A stretch of DNA of 64,000 bases from Paraglaciecola mesophila (GCF_009906955.1 NZ_CP047656.1:310001-374000); one strand, 5' to 3'; counted from the stretch's first letter, positions 26,835 through 36,538 are shown. Translations and numbers: made by a program. The notes: a model not told the origin generated them from the letters alone.

Positions 26835-28019
26835 ATGCATTTTGACCCTATTTTACCCGCCGTGGTGGGCACAACCTTAATCGGCTTGTTGCTCTCTTTA
26901 CTGTTTAGACAGTTCAAACTACCTCTTGTGCTCGCTTATATTCTGACCGGGCTTATTGTTGGCCCTCAGTGTTTAAGTCTGATTAATGACATTGATGTGA
27001 TTGAGACAATGGGCTCGTTAGGTGTGATATTGCTGTTGTTTTTCATCGGAATGGAGGTCAGCCCAGATAAATTGCGCCGCAGTTGGCGTGTCTCTATCAC
27101 CAGTACTGGATTGCAAATAATATTGTGTGTGGCGTGCGTTTACCTTGTTGGTAGCCTGCTTGATTGGTCACTTCAGCGAATCGTGTTGCTCGGGTTTGTG
27201 CTGAGCTTAAGTAGCACGGCTGTGGTGCTCAAGTTAATGCAAGACAATAACGAGCTGCACAGTGAACAAGGCCAGCATGTTCTAGGTATCTTACTGGTGC
27301 AAGATTTAGCGGTGATCCCTATGGTGATTGTGATTGGCATAATGGATGAGACAGGTGTTCAATCCGACGTGATTGCTATGCAAGTGGGTGCGGGCATTGG
27401 AGTGTTGATATTAGTGCGCTGGTTACTGAATCAAGAATATGTTGAGTTTCGTTGGCTGAATAAGCTCAAAGTGAACCACGAGTTACAGGTTTTCGGGGCG
27501 TTACTGTGTTGTTTTGGCTTGGCGTTAGTATCTGGCTTAATGCACCTGTCGACGGCATTAGGGGCATTTGTTGGCGGCATGCTGGTGGCAAAGATGAAAG
27601 ATTCACTGTGGATCAGAAGCAGTTTAGAGGCCTTTCATGTGGTGTTTATTGCGCTGTTTTTCATGTCTATAGGTATGTTGTTAAACGTGCACTTTATTGT
27701 TCAAAACAGTACGCTATTGGCATCATTACTGTTCTTAGTATTGGTGGGGAATACGTTAATTGCCACTGTGACTCTGCGTTTGCTAAAAATCAGTTGGGCA
27801 AAGAGTCTTTATGCCGCGGCTATGTTGGCTCAAGTGGGCGAGTTTAGTTTTATTCTGGCTACACTCGGTCGCCAATCTAAGCTTATAAGTGACTATGGTT
27901 ATCATGTGACGGTTGCGGTGATTGCATTGAGTTTGTTCGCGAGCCCCTTTTGGGTGGCACTAGCACGCAAAGTTTTACCAGCACCTTGTGTTCCTATTGC
28001 AGAAGACGATAATAAATAG
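26835..28019 (+). CDS. CPA2-family cation/proton antiporter, membrane part only
   Basis: Inner-membrane protein of 394 residues with 12-13 predicted helices, starting like KefB/KefC (LAYILTGLIVGP, then LLFFIGMEVSPDKLRRSW). It should exchange K+ or Na+ for protons. The C-terminal TrkA-N/RCK domain of KefB and KefC is absent: the protein stops soon after the last helix with a short acidic tail. It is therefore closer to the short CPA2 proteins that lack NAD-linked gating. No strong ribosome-binding site precedes the ATG. It stands alone, upstream of the copper cluster. Confidence 0.85.
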   Translation: MHFDPILPAVVGTTLIGLLLSLLFRQFKLPLVLAYILTGLIVGPQCLSLINDIDVIETMGSLGVILLLFFIGMEVSPDKLRRSWRVSITSTGLQIILCVACVYLVGSLLDWSLQRIVLLGFVLSLSSTAVVLKLMQDNNELHSEQGQHVLGILLVQDLAVIPMVIVIGIMDETGVQSDVIAMQVGAGIGVLILVRWLLNQEYVEFRWLNKLKVNHELQVFGALLCCFGLALVSGLMHLSTALGAFVGGMLVAKMKDSLWIRSSLEAFHVVFIALFFMSIGMLLNVHFIVQNSTLLASLLFLVLVGNTLIATVTLRLLKISWAKSLYAAAMLAQVGEFSFILATLGRQSKLISDYGYHVTVAVIALSLFASPFWVALARKVLPAPCVPIAEDDNK

Positions 28020-28197
28020 TCGCATGTCTATCGACTTCAAATAAAAAAGAATGCAAAATTTTACGTGCATGTGAGTCATATGAAAGGATAAACTAATGCT
28101 GTAAGGGCTAGGCTGGGTGCATTAATACCCGCCAGTACCGTGTTTTTCGTTGATAGTCTGTCATTGTTTTTTTGCATTAAACGAGTATGTGTATTTC

Positions 28198-28701
28198 ATG
28201 AGCCATAAATTTACATCCTACCTTTTGATTGTGTTGCTGCTTGCAGTACAGTCGTTTGGCGTAAATGGAATGGCATGTGTTGCGATGGAAATGCAGGCGA
28301 GTCAGCAAAATACAAATACAACTATGAGCACAAGTTCAGGCATAAGCACAATGTCGCATGCCAATATGCCTATGGGGGATGTGACGAAAGCGCAATCTGC
28401 GCAGTATGAAGCGAACAAGCCCTGTGCGATGCAACTGAACGATGTTTCCAATTTTAACGCAGCGAATTCACATGCATCGATGGATAACGACGACAAAGAC
28501 AGTGAAATGAACATGGAATGCTGTGATAAAGACAGCGTTGAGTCGTGCCATTGTCCCGAAGCCGCTTGTAGTGCGGCAGTCGTCATCGCCTATCAAGGGG
28601 TGATACTGAGTTTGCCCTCAGAGGATAAAATCATCAGTGTTTTATTTTCTACGCCTGACCCGTTCCAATCAAAAGCGAAACGCCCTCCCATATTCGGTTA
28701 G
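28198..28701 (+). CDS. Cys/Met/His-rich secreted protein upstream of the Cus operon
   Basis: A protein of 167 residues starting at the ATG at 28198 (MSHKFTSYLL). A signal peptide covers about residues 1-24. The mature part is low-complexity and rich in Met, His, Cys, Ser and Asn, with MECCDKD, ESCHCPEAAC and several M-x-M or HxNMPM motifs, all typical soft-metal ligands. No known domain is recognised. It lies about 180 bases before cusC in the same direction, with a weak hairpin between. A periplasmic copper or silver sensor or buffer is the likely role, by inference. Confidence 0.7.
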   Translation: MSHKFTSYLLIVLLLAVQSFGVNGMACVAMEMQASQQNTNTTMSTSSGISTMSHANMPMGDVTKAQSAQYEANKPCAMQLNDVSNFNAANSHASMDNDDKDSEMNMECCDKDSVESCHCPEAACSAAVVIAYQGVILSLPSEDKIISVLFSTPDPFQSKAKRPPIFG

Positions 28702-28710
28702 CACATTCTA

Positions 28711-28740
28711 ATTGGGTTTATTTTGCCCAATTATTGTTTT
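28711..28740 (+). terminator. Weak hairpin before cusC
   Basis: AATTGGG (28711-28717) pairs with CCCAATT (28727-28733), followed by ATTGTTTT. It may reduce read-through from the Cys/Met-rich gene into cusC. Confidence 0.5.
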
Positions 28741-28884
28741 AATCGAGAAAGTGAGGCGGATCATTCACGTTATTCATCACGCTTTCTCTTCGAAATAAAG
28801 CCAGTGTTGCAAGTCTGACTGTTTATAGACTGTCCTGATGATATTCAGGTTGTTAACGCTGAAAAATGTTTGCCGAGATACATC

Positions 28885-30522
28885 ATGAAATTGACTATGT
28901 TATTGCCCCCTTTACGTTACAACGTATTGAGGAAGGTCAAAAACACATTTATAACGGCAGTTTGTTTGCTGTCAGCAACTTTATTTAGTGCACCACACAG
29001 TAGGGGAATGACGCTTATTGACGCGATCTCCCGCGCTCAGCAACAAGATCCTTGGCTATCTGGTAGCCAGCAAAAAGAACGGGCTTTGCAAGCTCGGGGC
29101 GTGGCGGGGGATACACTTGATAACCCAGAGCTTTCTTTTGGTTTACTGAACCTGCCCAGTGATGGTTTTGCCTTAGATCAAGAACCTATGACCCAGTTTA
29201 AAGTGGGGATAAAACAGACCTTTACCCGTGGTGATAGTCGCAGCATCACTCGCCAACGCTTTAACCAATTGGCCGCGGCCCAGCCACTTATGCGTGATGA
29301 CAGGCGTAAGCAGATTACCCAGACCATTACCTTATTGTGGTTAGATTTATATTACGCCAAGCAAAGTATTGCCCTAGCTACCCAGCAAAGTGACGTATTG
29401 CAGCAACTGATTGATATTGCCCAGCGAAACTATGCCTCGGTGTATGCGAATGGCAGTGGCCAGATTACCCAGAATGATGTGCTAAATGCACAGTTAGATA
29501 AGGCAACGTTAGGAGATCGCATTGCAGAACTTAACGTCAGCAAGCGCACTATTGAAGCAAAATTATGCCAGTGGTTAGTCAATGAGCGTTCGTCACATGC
29601 AGGTTTATCAAACCAGTACGCGTCAGTTAATGCCTCTGATTCTTTCTCAGAGACGCTCCCCCAGGATTTTACATTTGGTAAGCATGAACTTGAATTTGAT
29701 AACTGTGAGTTAGCCAGTGATGCCGCGGGTGAGCAGCCAGAAATAGCTTCTTTACCTGACTTTATCATCCTTGATACGCAACACATGACTGCACAGTCAA
29801 ATACCGCTGATAAGCAAGGGCCCCTGGGGCGACGTAATGCAATGTTAGCGTTACTCGTTGAGCACCCGCGTATCCAAGCGCTTAAGCAGAACATCACAGC
29901 CAGTGACAGTGACGTAAAGTTGGCCAAAACCCAATACGACCCGAAGTGGGCTGTTAACGCGAGTTATGCTCAACGACAAGACGACGCGCAAAATAGTAGT
30001 CGCGCAGATTTTTGGTCATTGGGGGTGAGTGTGGATTTACCGTTGTTTTCTGATCAAAAACAAGACAGCCTTGTGGCTGCTGCCCATCATCAAAAAGAGG
30101 CTCTTAGAACAGATTATCGCCTACTTATTCGACAAATGATGGCTCAGCTTGATGTGTTATCTGCTCAGTTCGTGGAATATGCAAAACGTATACGCCATTA
30201 CGAACAGATTATTTTGCCGAATGTTGTTGAGCAAAAAGAGGTGAGTACTGCCAATTTGAGTCATGACTACGGTAGTTTACACGCTGCTGTAGAGGTGTCT
30301 ATTACTGAACTGGATGCAAAGCTGGCGTTACTCAAACTGCGTATTGAACAACAAAAAATTCACGCGAAAATCAACTATTTTTTACCCCATCAAGATGTAC
30401 GTTTATTGTCTGCAGATGATGCTTCTCCGGTCGCGCAGCAATCACATAAACAGTCTGCTTCCGACAACTCACCCTCATCAGTAAACCCGTCGTCTGCAAT
30501 ATTATCAGGAGTACGCCCATGA
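28885..30522 (+). CDS. cusC: CusC-like outer-membrane factor
   Basis: TolC-family outer-membrane channel of a copper/silver RND pump, 545 residues from the ATG at 28885. A TTG at 28870 is also in frame but less likely. The signal peptide ends near residue 43 (HSRG). The two repeat halves contain DAISRAQQQDPWL and the second AMLALLVEHPRIQALKQNI. Between them (about residues 235-315) is an acidic Ser/Asp-rich insertion not usual in the family. No lipobox is visible, unlike E. coli CusC. The stop overlaps the cusB start (ATGA). Confidence 0.87.
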   Translation: MKLTMLLPPLRYNVLRKVKNTFITAVCLLSATLFSAPHSRGMTLIDAISRAQQQDPWLSGSQQKERALQARGVAGDTLDNPELSFGLLNLPSDGFALDQEPMTQFKVGIKQTFTRGDSRSITRQRFNQLAAAQPLMRDDRRKQITQTITLLWLDLYYAKQSIALATQQSDVLQQLIDIAQRNYASVYANGSGQITQNDVLNAQLDKATLGDRIAELNVSKRTIEAKLCQWLVNERSSHAGLSNQYASVNASDSFSETLPQDFTFGKHELEFDNCELASDAAGEQPEIASLPDFIILDTQHMTAQSNTADKQGPLGRRNAMLALLVEHPRIQALKQNITASDSDVKLAKTQYDPKWAVNASYAQRQDDAQNSSRADFWSLGVSVDLPLFSDQKQDSLVAAAHHQKEALRTDYRLLIRQMMAQLDVLSAQFVEYAKRIRHYEQIILPNVVEQKEVSTANLSHDYGSLHAAVEVSITELDAKLALLKLRIEQQKIHAKINYFLPHQDVRLLSADDASPVAQQSHKQSASDNSPSSVNPSSAILSGVRP

Positions 30523-32138
30523 AAACTCATTTGCGAATAGCGATCGCCTTACTTATTGGTGGTGTGATAGGAGCGGCTATAAGCACGCTGCTTTTTTCAT
30601 CGCGCGGCATGAACGAGCATAAACAAGTAGACAATCAGACAGCGAAGGGGACTAAGGGGAGTAGCCAGCAACGGGAGCCCTTGTATTGGGTTGCCCCGAT
30701 GGATCCAAATTTTCGTAGAGACAAACCGGGCAAGTCACCAATGGGGATGGATCTTATCCCATTTTATGGCAACCAAAGGGGGGCTGATGAAAGCATGTCT
30801 GCGCAAGCGGGGTCAGTAAAAATCTCTCCTGATGTGGTGAATAATTTGGGGGTACGCACAGCGCAGGCGAAAATGACCACCTTAAACAATACCATTGAGA
30901 CGGTGGGTTACATCAAATACAACGAAGACACCATAGTGCACATGCACCCGCGAGTTGAAGGCTGGGTCGATGCGTTATACGTGAGCACAGCAGGAGAGAC
31001 CGTTAGTAAAGGGCAAAAAATGTATGGTATTTACTCCCCCCAATTGGTCAGTGCTCAAGAAGAGTATTTACTGGCCAAAAAGGGGAAAAGTCGCGTCATT
31101 ATTGACGCAGCACGGCAAAGGTTGTTAGCGCTGCATATGCCGCAAGAGGCTATGCAGCAGTTGGATAGCGACGGAAAAGTACTGCAAAGTGTGACCTTCT
31201 ACGCCCCTCAATCTGGGGTATTAGAACATTTAAAAATTCGCCATGGATTTTATGTCAAGCCGGGAGACACGCTACTGTCGATTGCGAGCCTTGACGAGGT
31301 ATGGGTAGAGGCTGAAGTGTTCGAGCAACAGGCTTCACTGTTAGAGGAAGGACTTGCTGTTAACATGGACGTGGCATACCTGCCTGATAGGCAGTGGCAA
31401 GGCAAGCTAGATTACATTTACCCTTCCCTTGATATATCTACTCGTGCCCTGCGAGTCCGGTTACGTTTTGATAACCCTGAACGATTACTCAAACCCAATA
31501 TGTACTCAAATATTACGATCCAAGGTAAGCCCAGTGCCGCGACGCTAACGGTACCTCGTGAAGCTGTCATCCGTACAGGTAATCAAGACCGAGTGGTGCT
31601 GGCCTTAGGTGAGGGATATTTTAAGTCTGTTGCGGTCACGTTAGGCAAAATGTCCCGTGAGGCAATTGAAATTACCAGTGGGATTGAAATGGGTGATGAA
31701 GTGGTCACCTCGGCTCAGTTTTTAATTGATTCACAAAGCAGTATTTCATCTGATTTTGTGCGTATGGATCACGACAACGGATCTGCCAGCACCCGCCAAA
31801 ATAATAACAGTATGCAGGCTCACATGAAAATGAGCATGGACATGGAAAGCAAAAGCCAAAGCAAAAAACAAAACGTTAAAACGGCACCAGAGCAGGCACA
31901 GGTTCGAGGCACAGTAAACTCGATTAATATTGAACAACGCAGTGCAAATATTAGCCGCGGTCCTATCGAAAAATGGGGGCGAGGTCCTGCAACTATGGTA
32001 TTTAGCTTTGCTGAACATATTGATGAGCATGTGCTTCATCAGCTAAATGCAAATAGTCGAATAGAATTCACCTTTGAAATTAGCGACGGCGATTTTGTGA
32101 TTGTAGCCTTATCCATTATTGATGAGGGCGCGTCATGA
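30519..32138 (+). CDS. cusB: CusB-like periplasmic adaptor with metal-binding ends
   Basis: Membrane-fusion protein of 539 residues. After an N-terminal helix (about 7-27) comes a heavy-metal-binding domain, YWVAPMDPNFRRDKPGKSP followed by MGMDLIPFY (about residues 52-80), in which the usual Cys residues are replaced and Met remains. The barrel and lipoyl parts occupy about 100-400. A Met/Ser/Gln-rich linker (about 420-455) leads to a CusF-like C-terminal domain (about 460-539). Aligned to CusF, the ligand positions are mostly altered: His to Arg, Trp shifted, and the first of the two Met to Ala. Start and stop overlap cusC and cusA by four bases (ATGA). Confidence 0.88.
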   Translation: MKTHLRIAIALLIGGVIGAAISTLLFSSRGMNEHKQVDNQTAKGTKGSSQQREPLYWVAPMDPNFRRDKPGKSPMGMDLIPFYGNQRGADESMSAQAGSVKISPDVVNNLGVRTAQAKMTTLNNTIETVGYIKYNEDTIVHMHPRVEGWVDALYVSTAGETVSKGQKMYGIYSPQLVSAQEEYLLAKKGKSRVIIDAARQRLLALHMPQEAMQQLDSDGKVLQSVTFYAPQSGVLEHLKIRHGFYVKPGDTLLSIASLDEVWVEAEVFEQQASLLEEGLAVNMDVAYLPDRQWQGKLDYIYPSLDISTRALRVRLRFDNPERLLKPNMYSNITIQGKPSAATLTVPREAVIRTGNQDRVVLALGEGYFKSVAVTLGKMSREAIEITSGIEMGDEVVTSAQFLIDSQSSISSDFVRMDHDNGSASTRQNNNSMQAHMKMSMDMESKSQSKKQNVKTAPEQAQVRGTVNSINIEQRSANISRGPIEKWGRGPATMVFSFAEHIDEHVLHQLNANSRIEFTFEISDGDFVIVALSIIDEGAS

Positions 32139-35100
32139 TCCTGCATATCATTCGTTGGTCCGTCAATAATAGATTATTAGTTTTGCTATTAACCGCTATG
32201 GTTGTAGCCCTGGGCTTGTTTAGTATTAAGCAAACGCCTGTGGATGCCATACCGGATCTGTCGGACGTTCAGGTTATTATTAAAACCAGTTACCCTGGGC
32301 AAACGCCGCAAGTGGTGGAAGATCAGGTTACGTACCCATTGACCAGTGCAATGTTATCGGTGCCTGGGGCAACCACGGTTCGTGGCTTTTCGTTTTTCGG
32401 CGATTCCTACGTTTACGTTATATTTGATGATGATACTGACCCTTATTGGGCACGTACCCGAGTGCTAGAGTATTTATCTCAGGTGAGCCCAAGCTTGCCT
32501 TCTCAAGCAAAACCTCAGTTGGGGCCCGATGCTACAGGAGTAGGTTGGGTGTATATCTACGCCCTGAAGGATGAAAGTGGAAAGCATGATTTAAGCGAGC
32601 TGCGCTCATTGCAAGATTGGTACTTAAAGTTTGAATTACAAACTGTACCGGGTATCTCTGAGGTAGCCGCAATCGGTGGCATGGTCAAGCAATATCAAGT
32701 AGTGGTAGACCCAAATAAGCTACGCGCCTATAACATTCCACTCAGTTTGATTCAAACCGCAATTCAAGCAGGTAATCAAGAAGTAGGCGCTTCAGTGGTT
32801 GAAATGGCCGAAGCGGAATATTTGGTCTCCACCAATGGCTATTTGCAAAGTATCGAAGATTTAGCACGTATTCCACTTGGGTTTAATGACAATGGTATAC
32901 CTGTGTTACTGCGCGACATTGCAGATATTCAGTTAGGGCCGCAGATGCGCCGTGGCATTGCCGAATTGAACGGCGAAGGGGAAGTGGTTGGGGGCATTGC
33001 GGTCATGCGTTTTGGTGATAATGCGCAAAAAACCATAGACGCTTTTAAACAGAAACTTGAGGCACTGAAACAGGGGCTACCAGAAGGGGTAGAAGTGGTA
33101 CCGGTTTATGACCGCTCTGAACTTATTACCAGCGCGGTGGATCATTTGTGGTCAAAGTTAATTGAAGAGCTGCTAATTGTCGGCTTGGTATGCGCCATAT
33201 TTTTATTTCACGTGCGCTCATCTTTGGTCGCCATTGTCAGTTTGCCACTAGGTATTTTAGTCGCATTTATCATCATGTACTGGCAAGGCATTAACGCAAA
33301 TATTATGTCTCTCGGAGGGATTGCTATCGCAATTGGGGCAATGACTGACGGTGCTATTGTCATGATAGAAAACATGCATAAGCATATGCAGGACACCGAA
33401 CTGACAGACGATAACCGCTGGGATATCGTCATTCAGTCGGCGTCAGAAGTTGGGCCTGCATTGTTTTTCAGTTTGTTGATTATCACGGTCAGTTTTTTAC
33501 CTGTTTTTATGCTTCAAGCGCAAGAAGGGCGCATGTTTGCGCCGCTGGCGTTTACGAAAACCTATGCTATGGCTGCATCAGCGGGCTTGGCTATAAGCGT
33601 GGTGCCTGTGCTAATGGGATACGCGATCCGCGGTAAGGTGATCAGTGAGCATAAAAATCCAGTTAATAAAGGGCTTATTGCTCTTTATATGCCAGCCCTT
33701 AAAACCGTTTTACGTTACCCAAAAAGTACAGTACTTGTCGCATTGATGGTTACTGTTGTTGGTTTTTATCCTCTTAATGACATAGGCAGTGAGTTTATGC
33801 CACCCCTTGATGAAGGGGATTTAATGTATATGCCAACCACTTATGCGGGGATATCTGTGGGCAAAGCGAGGGAAGTTCTTCAGCAAACCGATAAGCTCAT
33901 ACGTAGTGTACCAGAGGTGAAAAATGTGTTCGGCAAGATTGGTAGAGCAGACACAGCTACTGATCCTGCGCCTTTGACCATGATTGAGACATTTATTCAA
34001 TTTAAACCTCAAGACGAGTGGCGTCCGGGCATGACTAAAGCAGATATACGAAACGCACTGGAGCAGGCGGTCAATTTCCCTGGGGTGACAAACGCATGGG
34101 TGATGCCGATAAAAACGCGTATTGATATGCTCGCTACAGGAATTAAAACCCCTGTTGGTATCAAAGTGGCGGGTGAGGATTTAGCGGTTATTCAAAAACT
34201 AGGGCAAGACATTGAACGTATCTTATCGCCAATGCAAGGCTCTGCTTCTGTGTATGCAGAGCGTGCGGTTGGTGGGCGCTATATTAAGGTAGATATCGAC
34301 CGAGAAGCCGCTGCCCGCTTTGGCTTAAGTATTAATACTATTGGGCAAGTGGTTTCGATGGCAATCGGCGGGGTTAATGTAGGGGAGTCCGTTGAAGGGT
34401 TAGCTCGTTACCCGATTAACGTGCGTTACCCTGAGGCCTATCGCGACTCGCCTGAGCAAATCCGTTTATTACCGATTGTTACCGCAAGTGGTCAGCATAT
34501 TACCTTGGCAGACGTGGCCCGTGTGTATATCGATGATGGACCTGCGGCAATCAAAAGCGAAAATGCGCGGCTAAACGGTTGGATATTCATTGATATTGAA
34601 GATATCGATGTTAGCCATTATGTAGAAAACGGACAGGCTTTACTCAAAGATAATCTCGAATTGCCACCAGGCTACAGCGTCACTTGGGCGGGGCAATATG
34701 AGTATATCGAGCGAGCAAAAGATAAACTGAATTATGTTATTCCGTTAACTCTTGCCATTATCGTTTTGCTTTTGTACCTGAACTTTAAGCGCTTTGCAGA
34801 AGTGGCTATCATTCTGGGGACTTTACCTTTGGCGATGATTGGTGGCGTATGGCTGGTATATTTAGCGGACTTTAATCTATCGGTTGCAGTTGGGGTTGGT
34901 TTTATCGCTTTGGCGGGCGTCGCTGTTGAAATTGGCGTTATCATGCTGGTGTATTTAAATCAGGCCTATCAAGGGCTAACCGATAGAGCGCAAAAAGAGC
35001 GGGAGCGTATTAGCATAGAAGCGCTGCGCGAAAGTGTGATGCAAGGCGCAGGGCTCAGAGTACGCCCTGTGATGATGACGGTGGCCACGGTCATTATTGG

Positions 35101-35260
35101 ATTGTTGCCCGTGATGTACGGCAGCGGCACGGGTTCAGAGGTTATGAGCAGAATTGCCGCCCCTATGGTCGGGGGAATGGCAAGCGCGCTAATATTGAGT
35201 TTATTGGTCGTGCCTGCAGTGTATTTCTTGTGGCGACAGCACAGCTTAAAAAATCAGTAA
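32135..35260 (+). CDS. cusA: CusA-like heavy-metal RND efflux pump
   Basis: Inner-membrane proton-driven pump of 1041 residues for Cu+ or Ag+. It has the HME-RND features: TPVDAIPDLSDVQVI near the N-terminus, 12 membrane helices in two halves, the proton-relay helix 4 segment GGIAIAIGAMTDGAIVMIEN, and GSEFMPPLDEGDLMYMP at the start of the second periplasmic half. The C-terminal half has MMTVATVIIGLLPVMYGSGTG. The start overlaps cusB (ATGA), so the three subunits are translationally coupled. An inverted repeat follows its stop. Confidence 0.92.
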   Translation: MILHIIRWSVNNRLLVLLLTAMVVALGLFSIKQTPVDAIPDLSDVQVIIKTSYPGQTPQVVEDQVTYPLTSAMLSVPGATTVRGFSFFGDSYVYVIFDDDTDPYWARTRVLEYLSQVSPSLPSQAKPQLGPDATGVGWVYIYALKDESGKHDLSELRSLQDWYLKFELQTVPGISEVAAIGGMVKQYQVVVDPNKLRAYNIPLSLIQTAIQAGNQEVGASVVEMAEAEYLVSTNGYLQSIEDLARIPLGFNDNGIPVLLRDIADIQLGPQMRRGIAELNGEGEVVGGIAVMRFGDNAQKTIDAFKQKLEALKQGLPEGVEVVPVYDRSELITSAVDHLWSKLIEELLIVGLVCAIFLFHVRSSLVAIVSLPLGILVAFIIMYWQGINANIMSLGGIAIAIGAMTDGAIVMIENMHKHMQDTELTDDNRWDIVIQSASEVGPALFFSLLIITVSFLPVFMLQAQEGRMFAPLAFTKTYAMAASAGLAISVVPVLMGYAIRGKVISEHKNPVNKGLIALYMPALKTVLRYPKSTVLVALMVTVVGFYPLNDIGSEFMPPLDEGDLMYMPTTYAGISVGKAREVLQQTDKLIRSVPEVKNVFGKIGRADTATDPAPLTMIETFIQFKPQDEWRPGMTKADIRNALEQAVNFPGVTNAWVMPIKTRIDMLATGIKTPVGIKVAGEDLAVIQKLGQDIERILSPMQGSASVYAERAVGGRYIKVDIDREAAARFGLSINTIGQVVSMAIGGVNVGESVEGLARYPINVRYPEAYRDSPEQIRLLPIVTASGQHITLADVARVYIDDGPAAIKSENARLNGWIFIDIEDIDVSHYVENGQALLKDNLELPPGYSVTWAGQYEYIERAKDKLNYVIPLTLAIIVLLLYLNFKRFAEVAIILGTLPLAMIGGVWLVYLADFNLSVAVGVGFIALAGVAVEIGVIMLVYLNQAYQGLTDRAQKERERISIEALRESVMQGAGLRVRPVMMTVATVIIGLLPVMYGSGTGSEVMSRIAAPMVGGMASALILSLLVVPAVYFLWRQHSLKNQ

Positions 35261-35284
35261 TGTGTTGTATTACCGTTCACTCGC

Positions 35285-35315
35285 GCGCCTTAAGGCTGTT
35301 TTTTGCTTAAGGCGC
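35285..35315. terminator. Hairpin between cusA and the deaminase paralogue
   Basis: GCGCCTTAAG (35285-35294) pairs perfectly with CTTAAGGCGC (35306-35315), with six T in the loop and only a weak T-run after it. It separates convergent genes and is probably a terminator for both. Confidence 0.6.
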
Positions 35316-35350
35316 TCTTATACCAATTGGTCTTATCGCGGCTCAATGGA

Positions 35351-36391
35351 TTAAGCCGCTTGATGATGTGACTGCTTGACGTATTGGTCTACTTGATAAA
35401 GATATTGGCTAATTTCCGTGTCTTTTAACCAGGCTATGTTAAAGGCATTCTTTACCATAGTGATGATATCTTGTGCGCTAAAATGTCCTTCTTTTTGCAG
35501 TGCGATAAAATTGTCATTTAGGTAAGCACGAAAATAGGCAGGGTCATCGGAGTTTATGGTGACTAATAATTCGTGCTCAAGCATCTGACGAATTTCGTTT
35601 GAGGTTAATGACTGTACGACGAACCGATTAGATACTGGGCAAACCGTTAAACCAAGTTGTTTTTGTTTGATAGAGGCCAATAAAGCTGAGTCTTGTAAGG
35701 CATTTACCCCGTGGTCGATGCGATCCACTTGAATATCATCTACACACTGCTTGATATGCTCTAAGGTATTTTGTTGGTTGACGTCGCAGTGCATTGTTAG
35801 TTTTAAGTCCAGCGCGCGAGCGTATTCAAACACCTGAGCAAATTTAGATGGTGGGTTGTCTTGCTCGTTAGAGTCTAGTCCTACACCGACTAGCCACGGC
35901 AAATAGGGCATGGCGAGCTTGAGATGCTCCATTGCTGACTCTGCGCTGAGCTCGCGCAAGAAACACATGATGAGCTGGCTACGTATACCGAGCTTTTGCT
36001 CTGCATCAAGTTGCGCCTTATGAATACCGGTAATGATGGTTTCAAAGCTAACTCCCCGGCATGTATGCGCTTGGGGATCAAAGAAAAGCTCCACATATAC
36101 GATATTTTCGCTAGCTGCTTTGGCTAAATAATCCCAAGTGAGTTGATAAAAATCTTCTTCATGCTGCAGTACGTTCATGCCTGCGTAGTATATTTTTAAA
36201 AAAGAAGGTAAGTCATGAAAGTCATAAGCGGCAACAAGTTGCTCTGGGGTGTCATACTCTAATGGAATATTGTTCTTAGTGGCTAAAGCGAAACTTAACT
36301 CAGGCTCAAGGGTGCCTTCAAGGTGAACATGCAGTTCAGCTTTAGGCATATTGCAAATGAACTGCTGCATATCGAATGGTTGAGTTTGCAT
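35351..36391 (-). CDS. Adenosine-deaminase-like protein lacking the catalytic Glu
   Basis: Amidohydrolase of 346 residues, paralogous to the protein at 524-1537 and collinear with it to about residue 300. Metal ligands H21, H23, H201 and D282, plus H227 of the DRIDHG motif, are retained. HAGEEG is replaced by HCDVNQ, so the proton-donor Glu is Val (residue 204). I have seen HCDxxQ-type members annotated as adenosine deaminase. Some family members act on N6-substituted adenines, so adenine or adenosine should not be assumed. It follows an M61 peptidase gene in the same direction across a 253-base gap. Confidence 0.82.
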   Translation of the reverse strand: MQTQPFDMQQFICNMPKAELHVHLEGTLEPELSFALATKNNIPLEYDTPEQLVAAYDFHDLPSFLKIYYAGMNVLQHEEDFYQLTWDYLAKAASENIVYVELFFDPQAHTCRGVSFETIITGIHKAQLDAEQKLGIRSQLIMCFLRELSAESAMEHLKLAMPYLPWLVGVGLDSNEQDNPPSKFAQVFEYARALDLKLTMHCDVNQQNTLEHIKQCVDDIQVDRIDHGVNALQDSALLASIKQKQLGLTVCPVSNRFVVQSLTSNEIRQMLEHELLVTINSDDPAYFRAYLNDNFIALQKEGHFSAQDIITMVKNAFNIAWLKDTEISQYLYQVDQYVKQSHHQAA

Positions 36392-36538
36392 TGGACTGAT
36401 CCTTTTTATGATACTGAGTAAATAGCAAATTAATTATGTGCTAACGTTTACAGCAAAGTTCATGCCCGAGAAAAATTCTGCTATAGGCTTCACTAATTAG
36501 ACTTTTACAAGGTGTAGAGATGATCGATAAGTGAAAAC

